64,000 nt of DNA, from contig NC_018212.1 in NCBI RefSeq assembly GCF_000219625.1, positions 2,126,501 through 2,190,500 on the forward strand. The letters run 5' to 3'. Both the position numbers and the translations under genes were made by a program. The DNA comes from Zymoseptoria tritici IPO323 (lineage: Eukaryota > Ascomycota > Dothideomycetes > Mycosphaerellales > Mycosphaerellaceae). Shown piece by piece: positions 1 through 9,428 of this stretch (positions are counted from its first letter, which is position 1; each line of letters begins with the position of its first letter). Under the pieces are notes generated by a model. That model was not told where the DNA came from. It ran no database searches and saw only the letters and a program-made list of their open reading frames with translations.

Positions 1-429
1 CGTAGCCGCAGGCAAACGTGGCATGGTAATTGCGGGTGGAGGGCACGGTGGCGGCGGCGGCGACCTCAATGGATGGGTCGACTCTCAGCTTGAGGGGGCT
101 GGTGGGAATGTTGGTGCAGGAAACGGTGGTCAGATTGAAGGTGGCGAGTTTCGTGGTAGTGGTGGAGGAGACCTCAGCGGGTGGGTGGATCTGCAGCTCG
201 AAGGCAAGGGCGGCTAGGGTCGCCACGACGCAGACACCGCAGGGGAGTCTCAAGAAGAAAGTCGAAGTCCGAATCAGAGAGCGTGGGGTTGCTGAGCCCC
301 TGCTCGAACAGCTGTATGGTATCGGATGACCACACAGGACGGGCCTCAAATTCAGCAGGCCGCTCGAGTGACCCCATGCAGGGTCACGGGCTTGGGCAAA
401 ACTCTGTTCCGGATATTTGCTTCAGTCAT
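1..429 (-). CDS. Possible exon of a secreted-type protein, partial
   Basis: On the minus strand one reading frame stays open from about 429 to the window edge. It contains a hydrophobic stretch (VCVVATLAALAF) followed by a Thr/Ser-rich segment with N-glycosylation-like sites (NLT), as in a signal peptide leading into a small extracellular domain. No ATG is present in this frame, so if real it is an internal or 3' exon with an upstream start joined by an intron I could not place. An overlapping ATG-started frame of 67 codons (377-174) is an alternative. No family is recognised and a chance open frame in GC-rich DNA is possible. Confidence 0.22.
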
Positions 430-599
430 CAAGCATGATGTTGGTTTGCATTGATCTCGCGTCCATCCGATTCGTTCGCTGCGTCCGTGAATGATGTCGC
501 GAGAGTTGTGATATACGAGACGTTCATACACCAGGTCTTACCCTTCGGTATCATCTACTGCTTCTCACAACAAGTCCACTCCATCAAGTGACCACGATC

Positions 600-1286
600 A
601 TGCCGTCTGAACCATGCACTCCAGCACCAGACGCCTCACCGTCGACTCCCCCAATCCCGCCGACCCCACCAGAAGGTCCGGCAACTCCGGCATCCTTATT
701 CAAAAAGTACCTCCAATGCACGGCTGCGGCGTATTATATCCTCATCAGGAACAATCGAGAAGACGAAGCAAAGTCTGTTGCTGCGGCAGCCAAGAGCTTC
801 GGAGGAACTCGTCTGTGGTGCCACTACCGCGTGGAGATAACAAATTGCATTCGGTGCTTACGTACCTTGACGGACTTCGACTGGGACAGAATCGACGATG
901 ATGTTATCTTGACTCTCAGGACCCACAACCAGCATGAAGACGATTGGCGAGTTGCTGTTGGCCTCTTGCTCGACTACGCCGAAGAAGCGGGCGAACAGCA
1001 CGCCATGTTACAGGCCGCAAGGAGCAACCCGGCGGAAGGTCCTCCGCCTGCATCTCCACATCCGCCACGCAGGACTCCTGCAGCTTGCGTTCAACCAATG
1101 TCTTCGCTACGTTATCGCGGACTGGACGACGAGATGGCAGGGAGCTACAGATCGGGCAGATTCGCAAGGAGTGCCGCTACTGGCCGAGTCATGGGATTGT
1201 CCCGGGAACCGAAACGGCACTCCAGAGAGGGAGGTCGGCAATCGAGAGAAATTGGTTTCTTTGCTAAGGTCGGATTTCTGCTCTAG
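600..1286 (+). CDS. Small helical-family protein, Pro-rich N-terminus (family member 1)
   Basis: 228-aa protein starting at the first in-frame ATG at 600; an upstream GTG at 588 is not a eukaryotic start. Residues 1-35 are Pro/Thr/Ser-rich. The core then begins with YLQCTAAAYYI, continues through a tryptophan/arginine helix (WCHYRVEI) and a 'CLRTL..FDWDRIDDDV' segment, and matches the layout of the other copies in this window. The C-terminal 80 residues are Pro- and Arg/Ser-rich and not conserved. No signal peptide or membrane segment is visible, so it is probably cytosolic or nuclear. The function is unknown. It is the first of four same-strand copies running to 3.6 kb. Confidence 0.6.
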   Translation: MPSEPCTPAPDASPSTPPIPPTPPEGPATPASLFKKYLQCTAAAYYILIRNNREDEAKSVAAAAKSFGGTRLWCHYRVEITNCIRCLRTLTDFDWDRIDDDVILTLRTHNQHEDDWRVAVGLLLDYAEEAGEQHAMLQAARSNPAEGPPPASPHPPRRTPAACVQPMSSLRYRGLDDEMAGSYRSGRFARSAATGRVMGLSREPKRHSREGGRQSREIGFFAKVGFLL

Positions 1287-1786
1287 TTTCCTGTTGGTCG
1301 GGCAAACCTCTCAGTTCGCCGCTGTGCCAGAGCGGCACACTTTTGGGTGATTCCGCGGACCGACACGATTCTGTTACTCTTCAGCTCTCCGAGGGGGGTT
1401 GACTTCAGCGGCGCTTTCAGTGTTCAACTAGATAGATGCACGAACGAGAGTGGCAATGAGAAGCCTGAAGTACAGTGTATACGGTCTTCCTTTTCAGCCT
1501 TGATCGGCAACAACACTTGCGCTCTCCTATTGATGAACCACGGACTACATTTGCCAGCTTACATCAAGGCAATGAAGGGCTGGAGAAGCATGGATTGCGG
1601 ACTTGTGTTGGGAGAAGAGCTCCCGTTTGTTTACTTTCACCAGGTCGTGCTGTCGCATTGAATATGTCCACGGAAGGCTCGAGCGATCTATCTAAGCGAC
1701 CGACTTCAGGTACACTTTTCAGTCTCACACACACTTTCCAATCCTACCACACTATCGTACACCCATCCAGCTCAACAACGATAATC
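1287..1786. other. Intergenic, no gene seen
   Basis: Upstream region of the gene at 1787. The last 70 bases are pyrimidine-rich and free of G runs, typical of a fungal core promoter/5' leader. Nothing else is recognisable. Confidence 0.5.
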
Positions 1787-2203
1787 ATGTCCCGAATTTC
1801 TCTCCAAGAAAGATACCGGAACGTAATGTGGTACTGGAGACTCTATATGCAGCAATACTATGCGGCGAGCGTCGAGATCGCCATGGAAAGTGGAAGCACC
1901 TATGAATCGATATGCGCGTGGCTGCCAAATGCCTTGGCGCACGAGGATATCGTTTCCGGGTTCCAAGAACAGCGAGGAGTTATCCGCCAATGCATAGTAG
2001 ACTTCAGGGAGGGACGCGAGTTCCGCTCAGCCGGTCTGAAGCGATTCATCGTCGAATGGCTAACGATGTATGTCGCTCGTCCCGAGGACATGGCTACATT
2101 GAACGATACTTGCGGACAACTTCTGACTTGGATCCGGAGGGGACGCCAAGGAGAGATTCGAGAGATTGAAGCACTCATCGCGGCAGGGCACAATCAGGAG
2201 TGA
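1787..2203 (+). CDS. Small helical-family protein (family member 2)
   Basis: 138-aa protein from the ATG at 1787, preceded by a CT/CA-rich leader. It consists of little more than the family core: YMQQYYAASVEIAM at the start, then 'QRGVIRQCIVDFREG', the hallmark 'G-[IL]-x(2)' helix (SAGLKRFIVEWLTMYVARPED) and a charged closing helix ending REIEALI. Predicted all alpha, soluble, without signal peptide. The spacing to the next copy is about 355 bp. The function is unknown; this is the cleanest minimal example of the domain. Confidence 0.65.
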   Translation: MSRISLQERYRNVMWYWRLYMQQYYAASVEIAMESGSTYESICAWLPNALAHEDIVSGFQEQRGVIRQCIVDFREGREFRSAGLKRFIVEWLTMYVARPEDMATLNDTCGQLLTWIRRGRQGEIREIEALIAAGHNQE

Positions 2204-2558
2204 TAGCTGGGGGAGGTCTGACTTTTTGTGGTTTGCGATGCTACGTTTGGATTAGCTGTTGGATTATGCTTCAACTTTGAGAGAGGGCAATCGTTGCAAT
2301 GAATATCGTGTATCACTCCCATCTTTCCCTAAGTACCCTTCGGCCGTCGTATTGTGCTCGTGCAATCCTTTGGCACAAGAGGCGGGCGAAGTCGAATGAA
2401 CGGGCCACGAGGCAAGCCGCGTGGATGTGCCTGCAGTCATCTGGCCATAATGCGGTATTGAATGTCTTGTCGTTACCTTTCGCCGGCATACATATACTCG
2501 CCTTCAGCATAGCTTCCAATTGTCCAAACCTGTTCAACTTAACTCAACATCGACCGAT

Positions 2559-2866
2559 ATGGCACAAGAAACACTTCACCAGATGGAACGAGACCACATC
2601 CGGCTCTCTCAACAGTACCTTGTGGCATCCCACGAAATCTTCCACGACGTCTACCTGCAAGAGCCTGGGAGAGTTGATCGCGAGTTGCGCAGCGACCTAG
2701 CCTATCCAGAAATCGCCCGCGGATACTTCCAGGTGCAACAGGCGGTCTGGACTTTCATCGCAGACCTCAGAGACGGAACTGAATTCCGATGTTGAATGTT
2801 GCACAGATCTTGCGGGACCGGCGTCGCGAAATGGACGAGCTGCAAGCTGAGATTGAGCAACGATAG
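2559..2866 (+). pseudogene. Frameshifted/internally deleted helical-family copy (member 3)
   Basis: From the ATG at 2559 the frame gives 78 residues matching the family (QQYLVASHEIF ... VWTFIADLRDGTEF) and then hits TGA at 2793-2795. In another frame the sequence resumes with a typical family C-terminus, ILRDRRREMDELQAEIEQR, ending at a TAG at 2864-2866. About 40 residues, including the 'GIDxxVxxLLxxYV' helix, are missing between the two. The simplest reading is an internal deletion with frame change. The remaining gap is far too short for an intron. A truncated 78-aa product could still be made. Confidence 0.6.
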
Positions 2867-3050
2867 CGTAGCATCGTTTTACGCTACTCATTGGAAGTCA
2901 TATTAGCCAGCTCGAATGAAATGCAATGAGAATGAAGATGACTCCCATAGATGCTCCAAGCATCCGTCGGAAGTTGCGGTGACTGACTCGCATACCCAGC
3001 AAAAGTTCTGTCCCAGTCTCGTTGAGAGTCCCTGCTGTATCGTAGCAAGT

Positions 3051-3602
3051 ATGGCACAAACTCACATGGACGACCTCCATATCCCCGAACACATAGGGCA
3101 GTACCAATTCGAAGCTGCTCTTTGCCTCATCGAGGAGGAGCAAGGGACTTTCCGCCTGCATCAAGATGGAAAGCCTCGCTTCACGCCGAGACAAGATCCC
3201 GAGATGCAGCAATGGCTGGACCAATACGGGTTCCTGTGCCAGTACATGATCGATCTGAGGAATGGCGTAGCAACATCAGGCGCCGGCATCGACTTCGAAG
3301 TCGTCACGGCTCTGACGGCGTACGTCGAAGACGCAGGAAACGTCGGCGAAGTGTTGGAATACCTGTCAGAAAGATGGCTTCCGGCTCGAGCGAGGGTCGT
3401 GAGGAATCTCCGGAAAGGTCCTAACAGAGCCAGAATTTTGGAAGCTGACGAACCGATAATGTTTGATCGGGTATTGCTGCAGATGCTAACGAGCTGGGAT
3501 GGCTTGTGTTTGGTTCTGCTGGCCATATTACATTTGTGGTGGCTTTGGAGCAAGCTAGGTCTGATGTCGCCATGGCAGGCGGTCGTGTGGTTGATTCGGT
3601 AG
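3051..3602 (+). CDS. Small helical-family protein with hydrophobic tail (member 4)
   Basis: 183-aa protein. The ATG at 3051 (MAQTHMDD) is chosen because it matches the MAQ start of the neighbouring copy at 2559; an earlier in-frame ATG at 2916 would add 45 unconserved residues. The core shows 'QYMIDLRNG', 'GAGIDFEVVTALTAYVEDAG' and a basic closing helix (ARVVRNLRK). Unlike its paralogues it ends in a hydrophobic, Trp-rich segment (LCLVLLAILHLWWLWSKLG) that could be a membrane anchor. That tail may also be accidental read-through of a lost stop. Function unknown. Confidence 0.6.
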   Translation: MAQTHMDDLHIPEHIGQYQFEAALCLIEEEQGTFRLHQDGKPRFTPRQDPEMQQWLDQYGFLCQYMIDLRNGVATSGAGIDFEVVTALTAYVEDAGNVGEVLEYLSERWLPARARVVRNLRKGPNRARILEADEPIMFDRVLLQMLTSWDGLCLVLLAILHLWWLWSKLGLMSPWQAVVWLIR

Positions 3603-4843
3603 CTTTTGATAGCATAATGCAAAGCGTGACTTGCTGTTCTTCGAGACGGACGATCCGGACTCTGAATGGCGAGAGGAGGTCACAGCCATGGCTCGAAACA
3701 TTGTCACCGAGCCTGAAGAAGGAGCATGTCATCCAAATTGTCTCCATAGCTGTCGAGTCGGTCGTGCTCATCGCATGTCCAGCGTCTGCAGTTTTCTCTC
3801 CTCTGCTCGATAACAAGCTTGAGAGCTCTTGCAAGGGGAATTGACCTCCTGCTTCGTTGTCTTACCTCAAGCTTTGGTCTGGCTGTGTCTCGATTCTCCT
3901 ATCCCGGTTGCCGAGTCCCATCTCGAGAACCGCGACGGCCACATTCGAGACCCAGGGGAGGACACTCGCAGTGACGATCGCCGACGGTGTAGATCAAGGC
4001 GAAGACGAGGGAGCATCTGATCGACCAATGCGCCAGAAAATCTTGTGCAGGCGGATATAGAGATCACGCATTCCGGGAGTGCGTTACCGCTAGAAGACCA
4101 TCATTCCTGATCTCGAGCTTGGCGGAAGGAGGTTGTGCGGCTTCTGATTGTCTGAACGTGTGACACCGCGCGGCAGTCTATTTCACGGGGTGTTGGATGA
4201 ACGGTGCTCATCATGGCAGGCTGAGCTGCAGCTCACCTTCCCGCCCTCAAATCGGACGTTACGCAGTAGCGAATTCGTTTGAAAGGGTGCAGGGGTTCAT
4301 GCTCTCTCCGTTGCTCGTCTTTGAACCAGTGCATAGACTACTGTAGAGTCTCGGAGTGTCTCGACCTCAGGGTAGTTGAATCCACAATTTTTGATCCATG
4401 CAGCAGCATGAAACGATTGTTACTTCTGTTAGTGAGCTGCGGACGTTGACAAGTTGTTATCGGTATGGTGTCGGGCAGGAATGAACTGCAAAACATCAAA
4501 CGTGACGGGATTGAACCATGATCTTGCAAGACCCCTGGGCATGGCTCAATCGGGAAGGAGTGGGTCCGATATGGCTTGGCACGACGACTTCGCACAGAAC
4601 TTTGATGACATCCGTGCTTTAGCCCTGCGTGTTCTTTCTTCGTCTACATCGCAGCGGGCACAACAACGTGCGCAGGACCCGCGCCTCTTATTGCAAACAC
4701 ATACACCATCGGACCAGCTCAGACTCTCTACCAATATATCCCTAAGCCACGAGCTCCCCGACGGCCGTCATGGCAAGCACGCCTCTGGTTGATTCTCACT
4801 CTTTCTGCACAGATATCGATAAAATTGCTAATTGGATCGGACA
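3603..4843. other. Long intergenic region, no supported gene
   Basis: No open frame here has family resemblance or clear coding character. A short frame 4540-4792 has a plausible composition but no homologue or support and sits in the promoter position of the gene at 4844. Confidence 0.45.
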
Positions 4844-5320
4844 ATGCAGATATCATTGCCAATAGGAAGTGAACTCTCCTCGTTGACCGATGACGAAAAG
4901 CTCACGTTGTTCGTTACAATCGCCAACTGGGGCACGATCAGCAATGCACCTCTGCTCGGTCCAAGAATTTTGCGCATCATCTCGAAAGTTCAGGCGGACG
5001 CCTCCTCCCAGCCAGCAGAGGCCACGATCTTCAGGAGGGACAACGCAAACCAGGTCATGGTCGTTCTGCTCCAACTCCTCGACCGCCGCGAGTCATCGAT
5101 CCGCAACAACATCAACTTTCTTCTTTCCCGCAACATCGTGCCTGGCAACGATACCATCGACGCACGGCAGCTGCGCAAGAGGTTCCGGGAGATCAGCCAG
5201 TACATCCACTTCTTGACGACCGCTGTCATCGACGCGAACTTCGTCTACGAGGTTGCGATCACGAGCTTGGAAGAGTTCAACAGTTGGTTGAGAGAGCCAC
5301 ACGTCTTGCTGCTCCGGTGA
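4844..5320 (+). CDS. Unknown 158-aa helical protein
   Basis: Intronless frame from the ATG at 4844 (MQISLPIGSELSS) to TGA at 5318-5320. The composition is that of a soluble helical protein: 'LTLFVTIANWGTI', 'LLQLLDRRESSI', 'NINFLLSRNIVPG', 'FREISQYIHFLTT'. Its size and its position among the helical-family genes are suggestive, but the family landmarks (Y[LM]xxxAA and xLRxGxE) are not clearly present, so I do not count it as a member. The sequence upstream contains an AT-rich segment just before the start. Function unknown. Confidence 0.55.
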   Translation: MQISLPIGSELSSLTDDEKLTLFVTIANWGTISNAPLLGPRILRIISKVQADASSQPAEATIFRRDNANQVMVVLLQLLDRRESSIRNNINFLLSRNIVPGNDTIDARQLRKRFREISQYIHFLTTAVIDANFVYEVAITSLEEFNSWLREPHVLLLR

Positions 5321-5765
5321 GCTTCCCTTTCCTTCATCGGGATAAATCAAGACTGAAATATTTCTAGCCAGCACGATCAAGCTGTTCAGCGCGATGCTGA
5401 GCAGTCCACATAGGTTGGGTCATTGGAGCACCCAATCTTCCCGCCTCCGCAAATAGGGTGGTTTAAGCGGTCGGACTTCGCGCCTCGCCGGAAGCTCAAA
5501 GCCAGTCTGGTAGATTTCCGAATTTCCGCATTGTCGAAGAGTCGATGGTCAACGCCACGGACAGCGGCTTTGTGACATAAAGCTGGTTGTTCTGTTTTGA
5601 GCTTTGGTCGAGCACAATGCCTTTCAAGACAACGTATCGAACAAAGAGCATGAACAAGTCCATTGAACAAGAATCGGTCTCCCTGTGTGTATTAATGTCC
5701 GCCATAGTCTTGCCCAGCACGTTCCTCCTCCCAGACCTCTCTCAAACCACAAACCGACCCACAAC
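5321..5765. other. Intergenic, no gene seen
   Basis: Probably promoter and 5' leader for the gene at 5766; the final 70 bases are C/A-rich. No repeat or RNA gene recognised. Confidence 0.45.
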
Positions 5766-6419
5766 ATGTACCCAACCAGCTTCTCGCACCACTCTGGGCG
5801 TCCAACGCATGCGGTGCATTCGCATCGATCCAACCAACCGTCGCGCTCGCACCACTCGAACCCTCGCTTGCACTACTCTCAGCCAGCCCAACCAGCCGGC
5901 CAACAGCAGTCCTATGGTACTCGCCACACTGAGCAGCCGTACAATCAGACCGCCCGCTCCGTCTACTCTGTGGGTTCGCATCACACCGAACGTAGCCACC
6001 ACACTCACCGCTCGCAGCGTTCGTACCACACTGAGCGTGGTCTTCAGGATCAGCGTTCGCACCACACTGTCCGCGGCCCCGCAAACCACTTCAACAATCC
6101 ACCCGCTGAGCACCTTGAGTATGCTCAGCCTCAGTACTACGGCCATTCTCACTATCCCGAGCCGCCTTACTACCCCGAGGAGCAGCCTCAGCAATTCCAA
6201 CAGCGGCAGCCTGAGCAATTCCAACAGCAGCAGGCCCAGCAGCCTCAGCAGCAGCAGCAGCAGCGCTTTGGGCACGATGACTACTACCGAGACGGCGAGT
6301 ACGTTCGTCGTGGACCAAACGGTGTCATCGCAGGCGTGAGCAGGAGCAACAAGCAGAGCAGAAAGAAGAAGAAGGGTCTGGCCGACAGGTTCTTCTCCCA
6401 TGTCTTGCGGAATATGTAA
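5766..6419 (+). CDS. His/Gln/Tyr-rich low-complexity protein
   Basis: 217-aa protein from the ATG at 5766 to TAA. Residues 5-105 are rich in His, Ser and Arg with repeated HHT/YHT(E/H/V)R units, for example SHHTERSHHTHRSQRS. Residues 118-165 are Pro/Tyr then Gln-rich (polyQ near 150-160 encoded by a CAG run). The last 50 residues carry a conserved-looking tail, 'GEYVRRGPNGVIAGVSR' followed by a lysine cluster (SRKKKKG) and 'LADRFFSHVLRNM', which may be the functional part. It is predicted to be disordered and possibly nuclear through the lysine cluster. No enzyme or known domain is visible. Confidence 0.6.
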   Translation: MYPTSFSHHSGRPTHAVHSHRSNQPSRSHHSNPRLHYSQPAQPAGQQQSYGTRHTEQPYNQTARSVYSVGSHHTERSHHTHRSQRSYHTERGLQDQRSHHTVRGPANHFNNPPAEHLEYAQPQYYGHSHYPEPPYYPEEQPQQFQQRQPEQFQQQQAQQPQQQQQQRFGHDDYYRDGEYVRRGPNGVIAGVSRSNKQSRKKKKGLADRFFSHVLRNM

Positions 6420-6804
6420 ACTTCATCAGAGGAGCCAGGTGAGGGTTCGTGGTTCTTCACGCTGGCGTGGAAGAGGATCTCCTGTGTATCGGCGTTTACA
6501 ATCTGTCGGGCGTACTGTATGTAACAAAAGAAAGTCTTTCACCCTCAATCTATACTCCCGCTTTTTAAGCTTCAACTGCTAACGCCATCTTCCCTTTTGA
6601 TGTGCTAACGTAGTCCTGTGCAAAAACCTCAATGACAAGATCAACGACCGGCTCCTGACGTCTCCACGTCCTTTCAGAGCCTGCAGCTCGCGACTGTGCA
6701 ATCGACGGCCAAGATGTACATCAATGCTTGGGTCACTGCGTCGAGATCCAGATGATCGTGCGACTGCGACCTAGGACGAACGACATCACCATGCAACGCC
6801 TGAA

Positions 6805-6890
6805 GTTTGTAGAAGCGCCTCTCCCTCCTGCATTTGAAAGATCGTACGGGAGCCGTTGGGAATGCAGGAGGGAGAGGCGCTTTTGCAAAC
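6805..6890. repeat. Inverted repeat, 30-bp stem with 26-nt loop
   Basis: Arms 6805-6834 and 6861-6890 are complementary over 30 positions. The inner 22 (6813-6834 with 6861-6882) are perfect, and the outer eight hold two positions that would be G:U wobbles if the plus strand is transcribed. The loop is 6835-6860. Weak complementarity continues beyond the arms. It could be the stem of a small-RNA precursor, a strong RNA hairpin or a very short inverted-repeat element. It is not explained by any gene model here. Confidence 0.75.
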
Positions 6891-7321
6891 CTTTCAGCCA
6901 TGGGAGCGTTGTATAGTCTCACAGGCGGCAATGACTGGCCTCCGCTATCGTCTCTCTTCTACGTTTCCATCTAGTCTGTATCGATCGGCAGGCAAAGGCA
7001 CTGGCACGAGACCAGATCGAGATCACTACCTCGCACAAGTCTCCAATACCGGCATCAAGATTCCGTCCAGATCTGACGCCTTCCTCCCGTACATAGTCGA
7101 TCAGTCCTTTCCCACCATGTGTCCTTCCCTCATCATTCCCTTGGCCCTCCGATCGGTCACTTCCTCAGACTTACCGCATTCACGGGCGCAGTTTCCCATT
7201 CGTCGACACGGTAGCCTATCATTTCCCATGAGTAGGAGCGCTGGTCCGTACGATGAGGCGATGAACGTATTCACTGCGTGTATATCCGTTACTCACTCAT
7301 TCACGGCTGTACTGACAGCCC

Positions 7322-7332
7322 TTTATATAGGC
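7322..7332 (+). promoter_or_regulatory. TATA-like element
   Basis: A TTTATATAGG sequence lies about 155 bp before the ATG at 7484 and is followed by a long C/A- and CT-rich leader without G runs, the usual look of a fungal core promoter. Confidence 0.4.
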
Positions 7333-7483
7333 GTTATCTTCCGCTCTTCTCCATCTTTCCTAAAACCTCACCACTCACAACACCACTCGAAGCAACTCCC
7401 CACCACACTCAGCCAACTCCCAAAGAACAAACAGCATCCAAGCCAACCAACCGGACAACATCGGCTCCACCCAACCGCCCAGC

Positions 7484-7756
7484 ATGCCACCAATCCACCC
7501 CAACTACGCGTTTGCGGAAGGCGTCTACGGAGATCTCAATGCGCAATTCGACCGTATCTACGACGGTACATACCGATTCTTCCAAAGCGAGGAGGGCAAA
7601 CGCAAGTTTGATTCATCCAAGGCCCAATATGACGAAATGTCAGCCCGCTACGATGCTCGCCACTTTTTGAAGGAAAAGGAGTACTTCGAGAAGTACGGTC
7701 GCAGCTGGAAGGTCGCCGAACGCGAGGCTGGGTATGATCCCAGGGTGCCTCGTTAA
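7484..7756 (+). CDS. Unknown 90-aa Tyr/Phe-rich protein
   Basis: Single-exon frame from the ATG at 7484 (MPPIHPNYAFAEGVY) to TAA. It is rich in Tyr, Phe, Lys and Glu, with regularly spaced aromatics (DRIYDGTYRFF, KAQYDEMSARYDARHF, KEYFEKYGRSWKVAEREAGY), suggesting one or two amphipathic helices. It has no signal peptide or membrane segment. The leader (TATA-like box and C/A-rich tract) supports it as a real gene. No family recognised. Confidence 0.55.
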   Translation: MPPIHPNYAFAEGVYGDLNAQFDRIYDGTYRFFQSEEGKRKFDSSKAQYDEMSARYDARHFLKEKEYFEKYGRSWKVAEREAGYDPRVPR

Positions 7757-8376
7757 TCCTGGAGCTATTTCTCCGAGCAGCGAAGGAAGGAATTGGCGGT
7801 CAGTTCTGAATTGGAGGAAGTGTAACGCCGTGAACTCACGGCTCGACAAGCGGACTGATCGCAGAGGTAGCTAGTAATCAAGCGTTCAACCAAACAAATG
7901 TGCCTGCGACATCTCACTCCATACGTGAACAGTATCACATCGAGTGCTTCCCATCCGGCAGCGCTGGCCACTGTGCCAATTTGAGTCGACGTGTATAGAC
8001 ATGTGTCTGGGATGCGGCGGAGAAGCTTCACGGACTTTGTCACCTCTCCGACAATCGTGTCCACCTCCACGCTCCTGCCTGGCACTTTGTACATATCTTG
8101 CTCGATGATAGGGCCGGGCTTCAAATTGTTTGCGTTGCATCATCCGGTCAGCATTCCCTTCCTGTACGTGTCATGACTCTTACGCAACCACAGCGTGCGA
8201 TGACGAGTGTTTGCTATTTGGACAAGCCGAGGCAGCTCCCAAAGCATCATTCAATGATGCAAAGATCGCTTGGAAACGCTGCTATATGCACCATCACCAT
8301 CAGCTTCGGAACTCAATTCTTTCTGCCACCCACCATTCATCTCATACGATTTTAGCGCACAAACCGGCACCTCAAG
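7757..8376. other. Intergenic, no supported gene
   Basis: A minus-strand frame (8124-7765) has a moderately protein-like composition but no ATG of its own near the start and no visible splice partner. I see nothing else. Confidence 0.4.
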
Positions 8377-9078
8377 ATGCCAAGTCACACTCCGACCACG
8401 TCGAGCTTGCAACAAGGATATCTCGACTGTCAAGCTGCCGTCTGGCACATCGCCAACGATGAAGGAAGCTATCGCGAAGCCCACCAAGTTGCCGACGATG
8501 CCATGTCGCACAGCTTCGTCTCCCGAACAGACTGGATGAACCGATGCCAGAGGATCGATGGACTCGTCCACCGACTCGAGGTCTATGGCACTACAACTGA
8601 TGCTTTCGACCCTACCATAGAGCCCATGGTCTTCATGATGCTGGAAAAATATGTCAGCCGGGGAGGAAGGAAGTCGAGTGCTGGAGATCGTGCGAGAATG
8701 ATTCAGCACCTGGCACAGCGTGCCAGACAGCATTTGGAGGCCCTGGCCGACATCAGACGCAGCGGTGCGGAGGAAGAAAATCAGCGGAGGCGACGGCGGC
8801 ATAGACATGGGGTAGATTATGCGGCATTGAGCATTGGGGGCGAAGAAATTGAGATCACCGCACGCCGGGAGCCTCGTCACGATCGCAGACGATCGCGAAG
8901 CCGGAATCGAGGACACCGAGAGCACGATCGCAGTCGTAGACGATCGCGGAGCCGGGAAAGAGGGCACCGAGAGCACAAGAGCGATCGGCGACGGTCCAGG
9001 AGTCGTCACGAAGTGCGGAGGCGACCCTCGGTGCGAAGAGGGCTCAAGGAGATGTTCCTTGGAGGATACGTCAGATGA
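8377..9078 (+). CDS. Small helical-family protein with SR/RH-rich tail (member 5)
   Basis: 233-aa protein from the ATG at 8377. Residues 15-125 are the family core: GYLDCQAAVWHIAND, a 'WMNRCQRIDGLVHRL' helix, 'IEPMVFMMLEKYVSRGG' and a basic closing helix (ARMIQHLAQRARQHLEAL). Residues 165-215 are Arg/Ser/His-rich with repeated RRRSRSRxRGHREH units, like an RS domain of RNA-associated proteins. The C-terminus reads RRRPSVRRGLKEMFLGG. The core and the terminal motif closely match the gene at 60292 on the other side of the F-box island. Role unknown; nuclear or RNA-linked function is only a guess from the tail. Confidence 0.65.
   Translation: MPSHTPTTSSLQQGYLDCQAAVWHIANDEGSYREAHQVADDAMSHSFVSRTDWMNRCQRIDGLVHRLEVYGTTTDAFDPTIEPMVFMMLEKYVSRGGRKSSAGDRARMIQHLAQRARQHLEALADIRRSGAEEENQRRRRRHRHGVDYAALSIGGEEIEITARREPRHDRRRSRSRNRGHREHDRSRRRSRSRERGHREHKSDRRRSRSRHEVRRRPSVRRGLKEMFLGGYVR
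8887..8976 (+). repeat. Two 39-bp direct repeats inside the coding region
   Basis: Copies at 8887-8925 and 8938-8976 start 51 bp (17 codons) apart, differ at a few positions and encode the RRRSRSRxRGHREH units. The spacing is a multiple of three, so unit gain or loss would keep the frame. Confidence 0.7.
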
Positions 9079-9428
9079 AAGGCCGGACTGGGAGGAAATC
9101 TGAAATAGCGGCTACGATGTTTGGCAGCGTGGGGGTGGCGCGGGCTTGTGAGATGGACATTGACTTCGGCGTTTTTTTCATTACGATTCGTTTCAAGCGT
9201 TATTACTTCCGTGAGATTCCAGTCCCTTCGTCCTGCGTAATGAAGCCTACGGAAATCAAGCAGTATTCTAGTATACAATCCATTCAAAGCAGCAAATCTC
9301 CAAGCCTCTCGTACTTCGCCTTCACCAAGCAGCACAATTTGAATGCTGCAAAGCAGCCTCAAGGCCTCATCGCCATGTGCGGTCGTCACAGTGTGCTTGC
9401 TGCCCAGTAGGATTGACCGAAAGACAAC

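Larger units (their letters stand above)
6420..7483. other. Intergenic region containing a hairpin and a promoter
   Basis: Apart from the inverted repeat at 6805-6890 and a TATA-like element before the gene at 7484, nothing is recognisable. Open frames across 6856-7611 are inconsistent with the small gene at 7484 and look accidental. Confidence 0.45.

Noticed and set aside
4540..4792. Short plus-strand frame beginning MAQSGRSGSDMAW
   Set aside because: The composition is acceptable but there is no paralogue, no conserved motif and it ends about 50 bp before a better gene, where a promoter is expected.
5742..6401. 219-codon minus-strand frame rich in Leu/Val
   Set aside because: It is the antisense of the His/Gln-rich gene at 5766; the Leu runs are antisense of CAG/CAA repeats.
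7765..8124. Minus-strand frame with protein-like composition
   Set aside because: It lacks an ATG near its start and no splice partner could be placed; no family resemblance.
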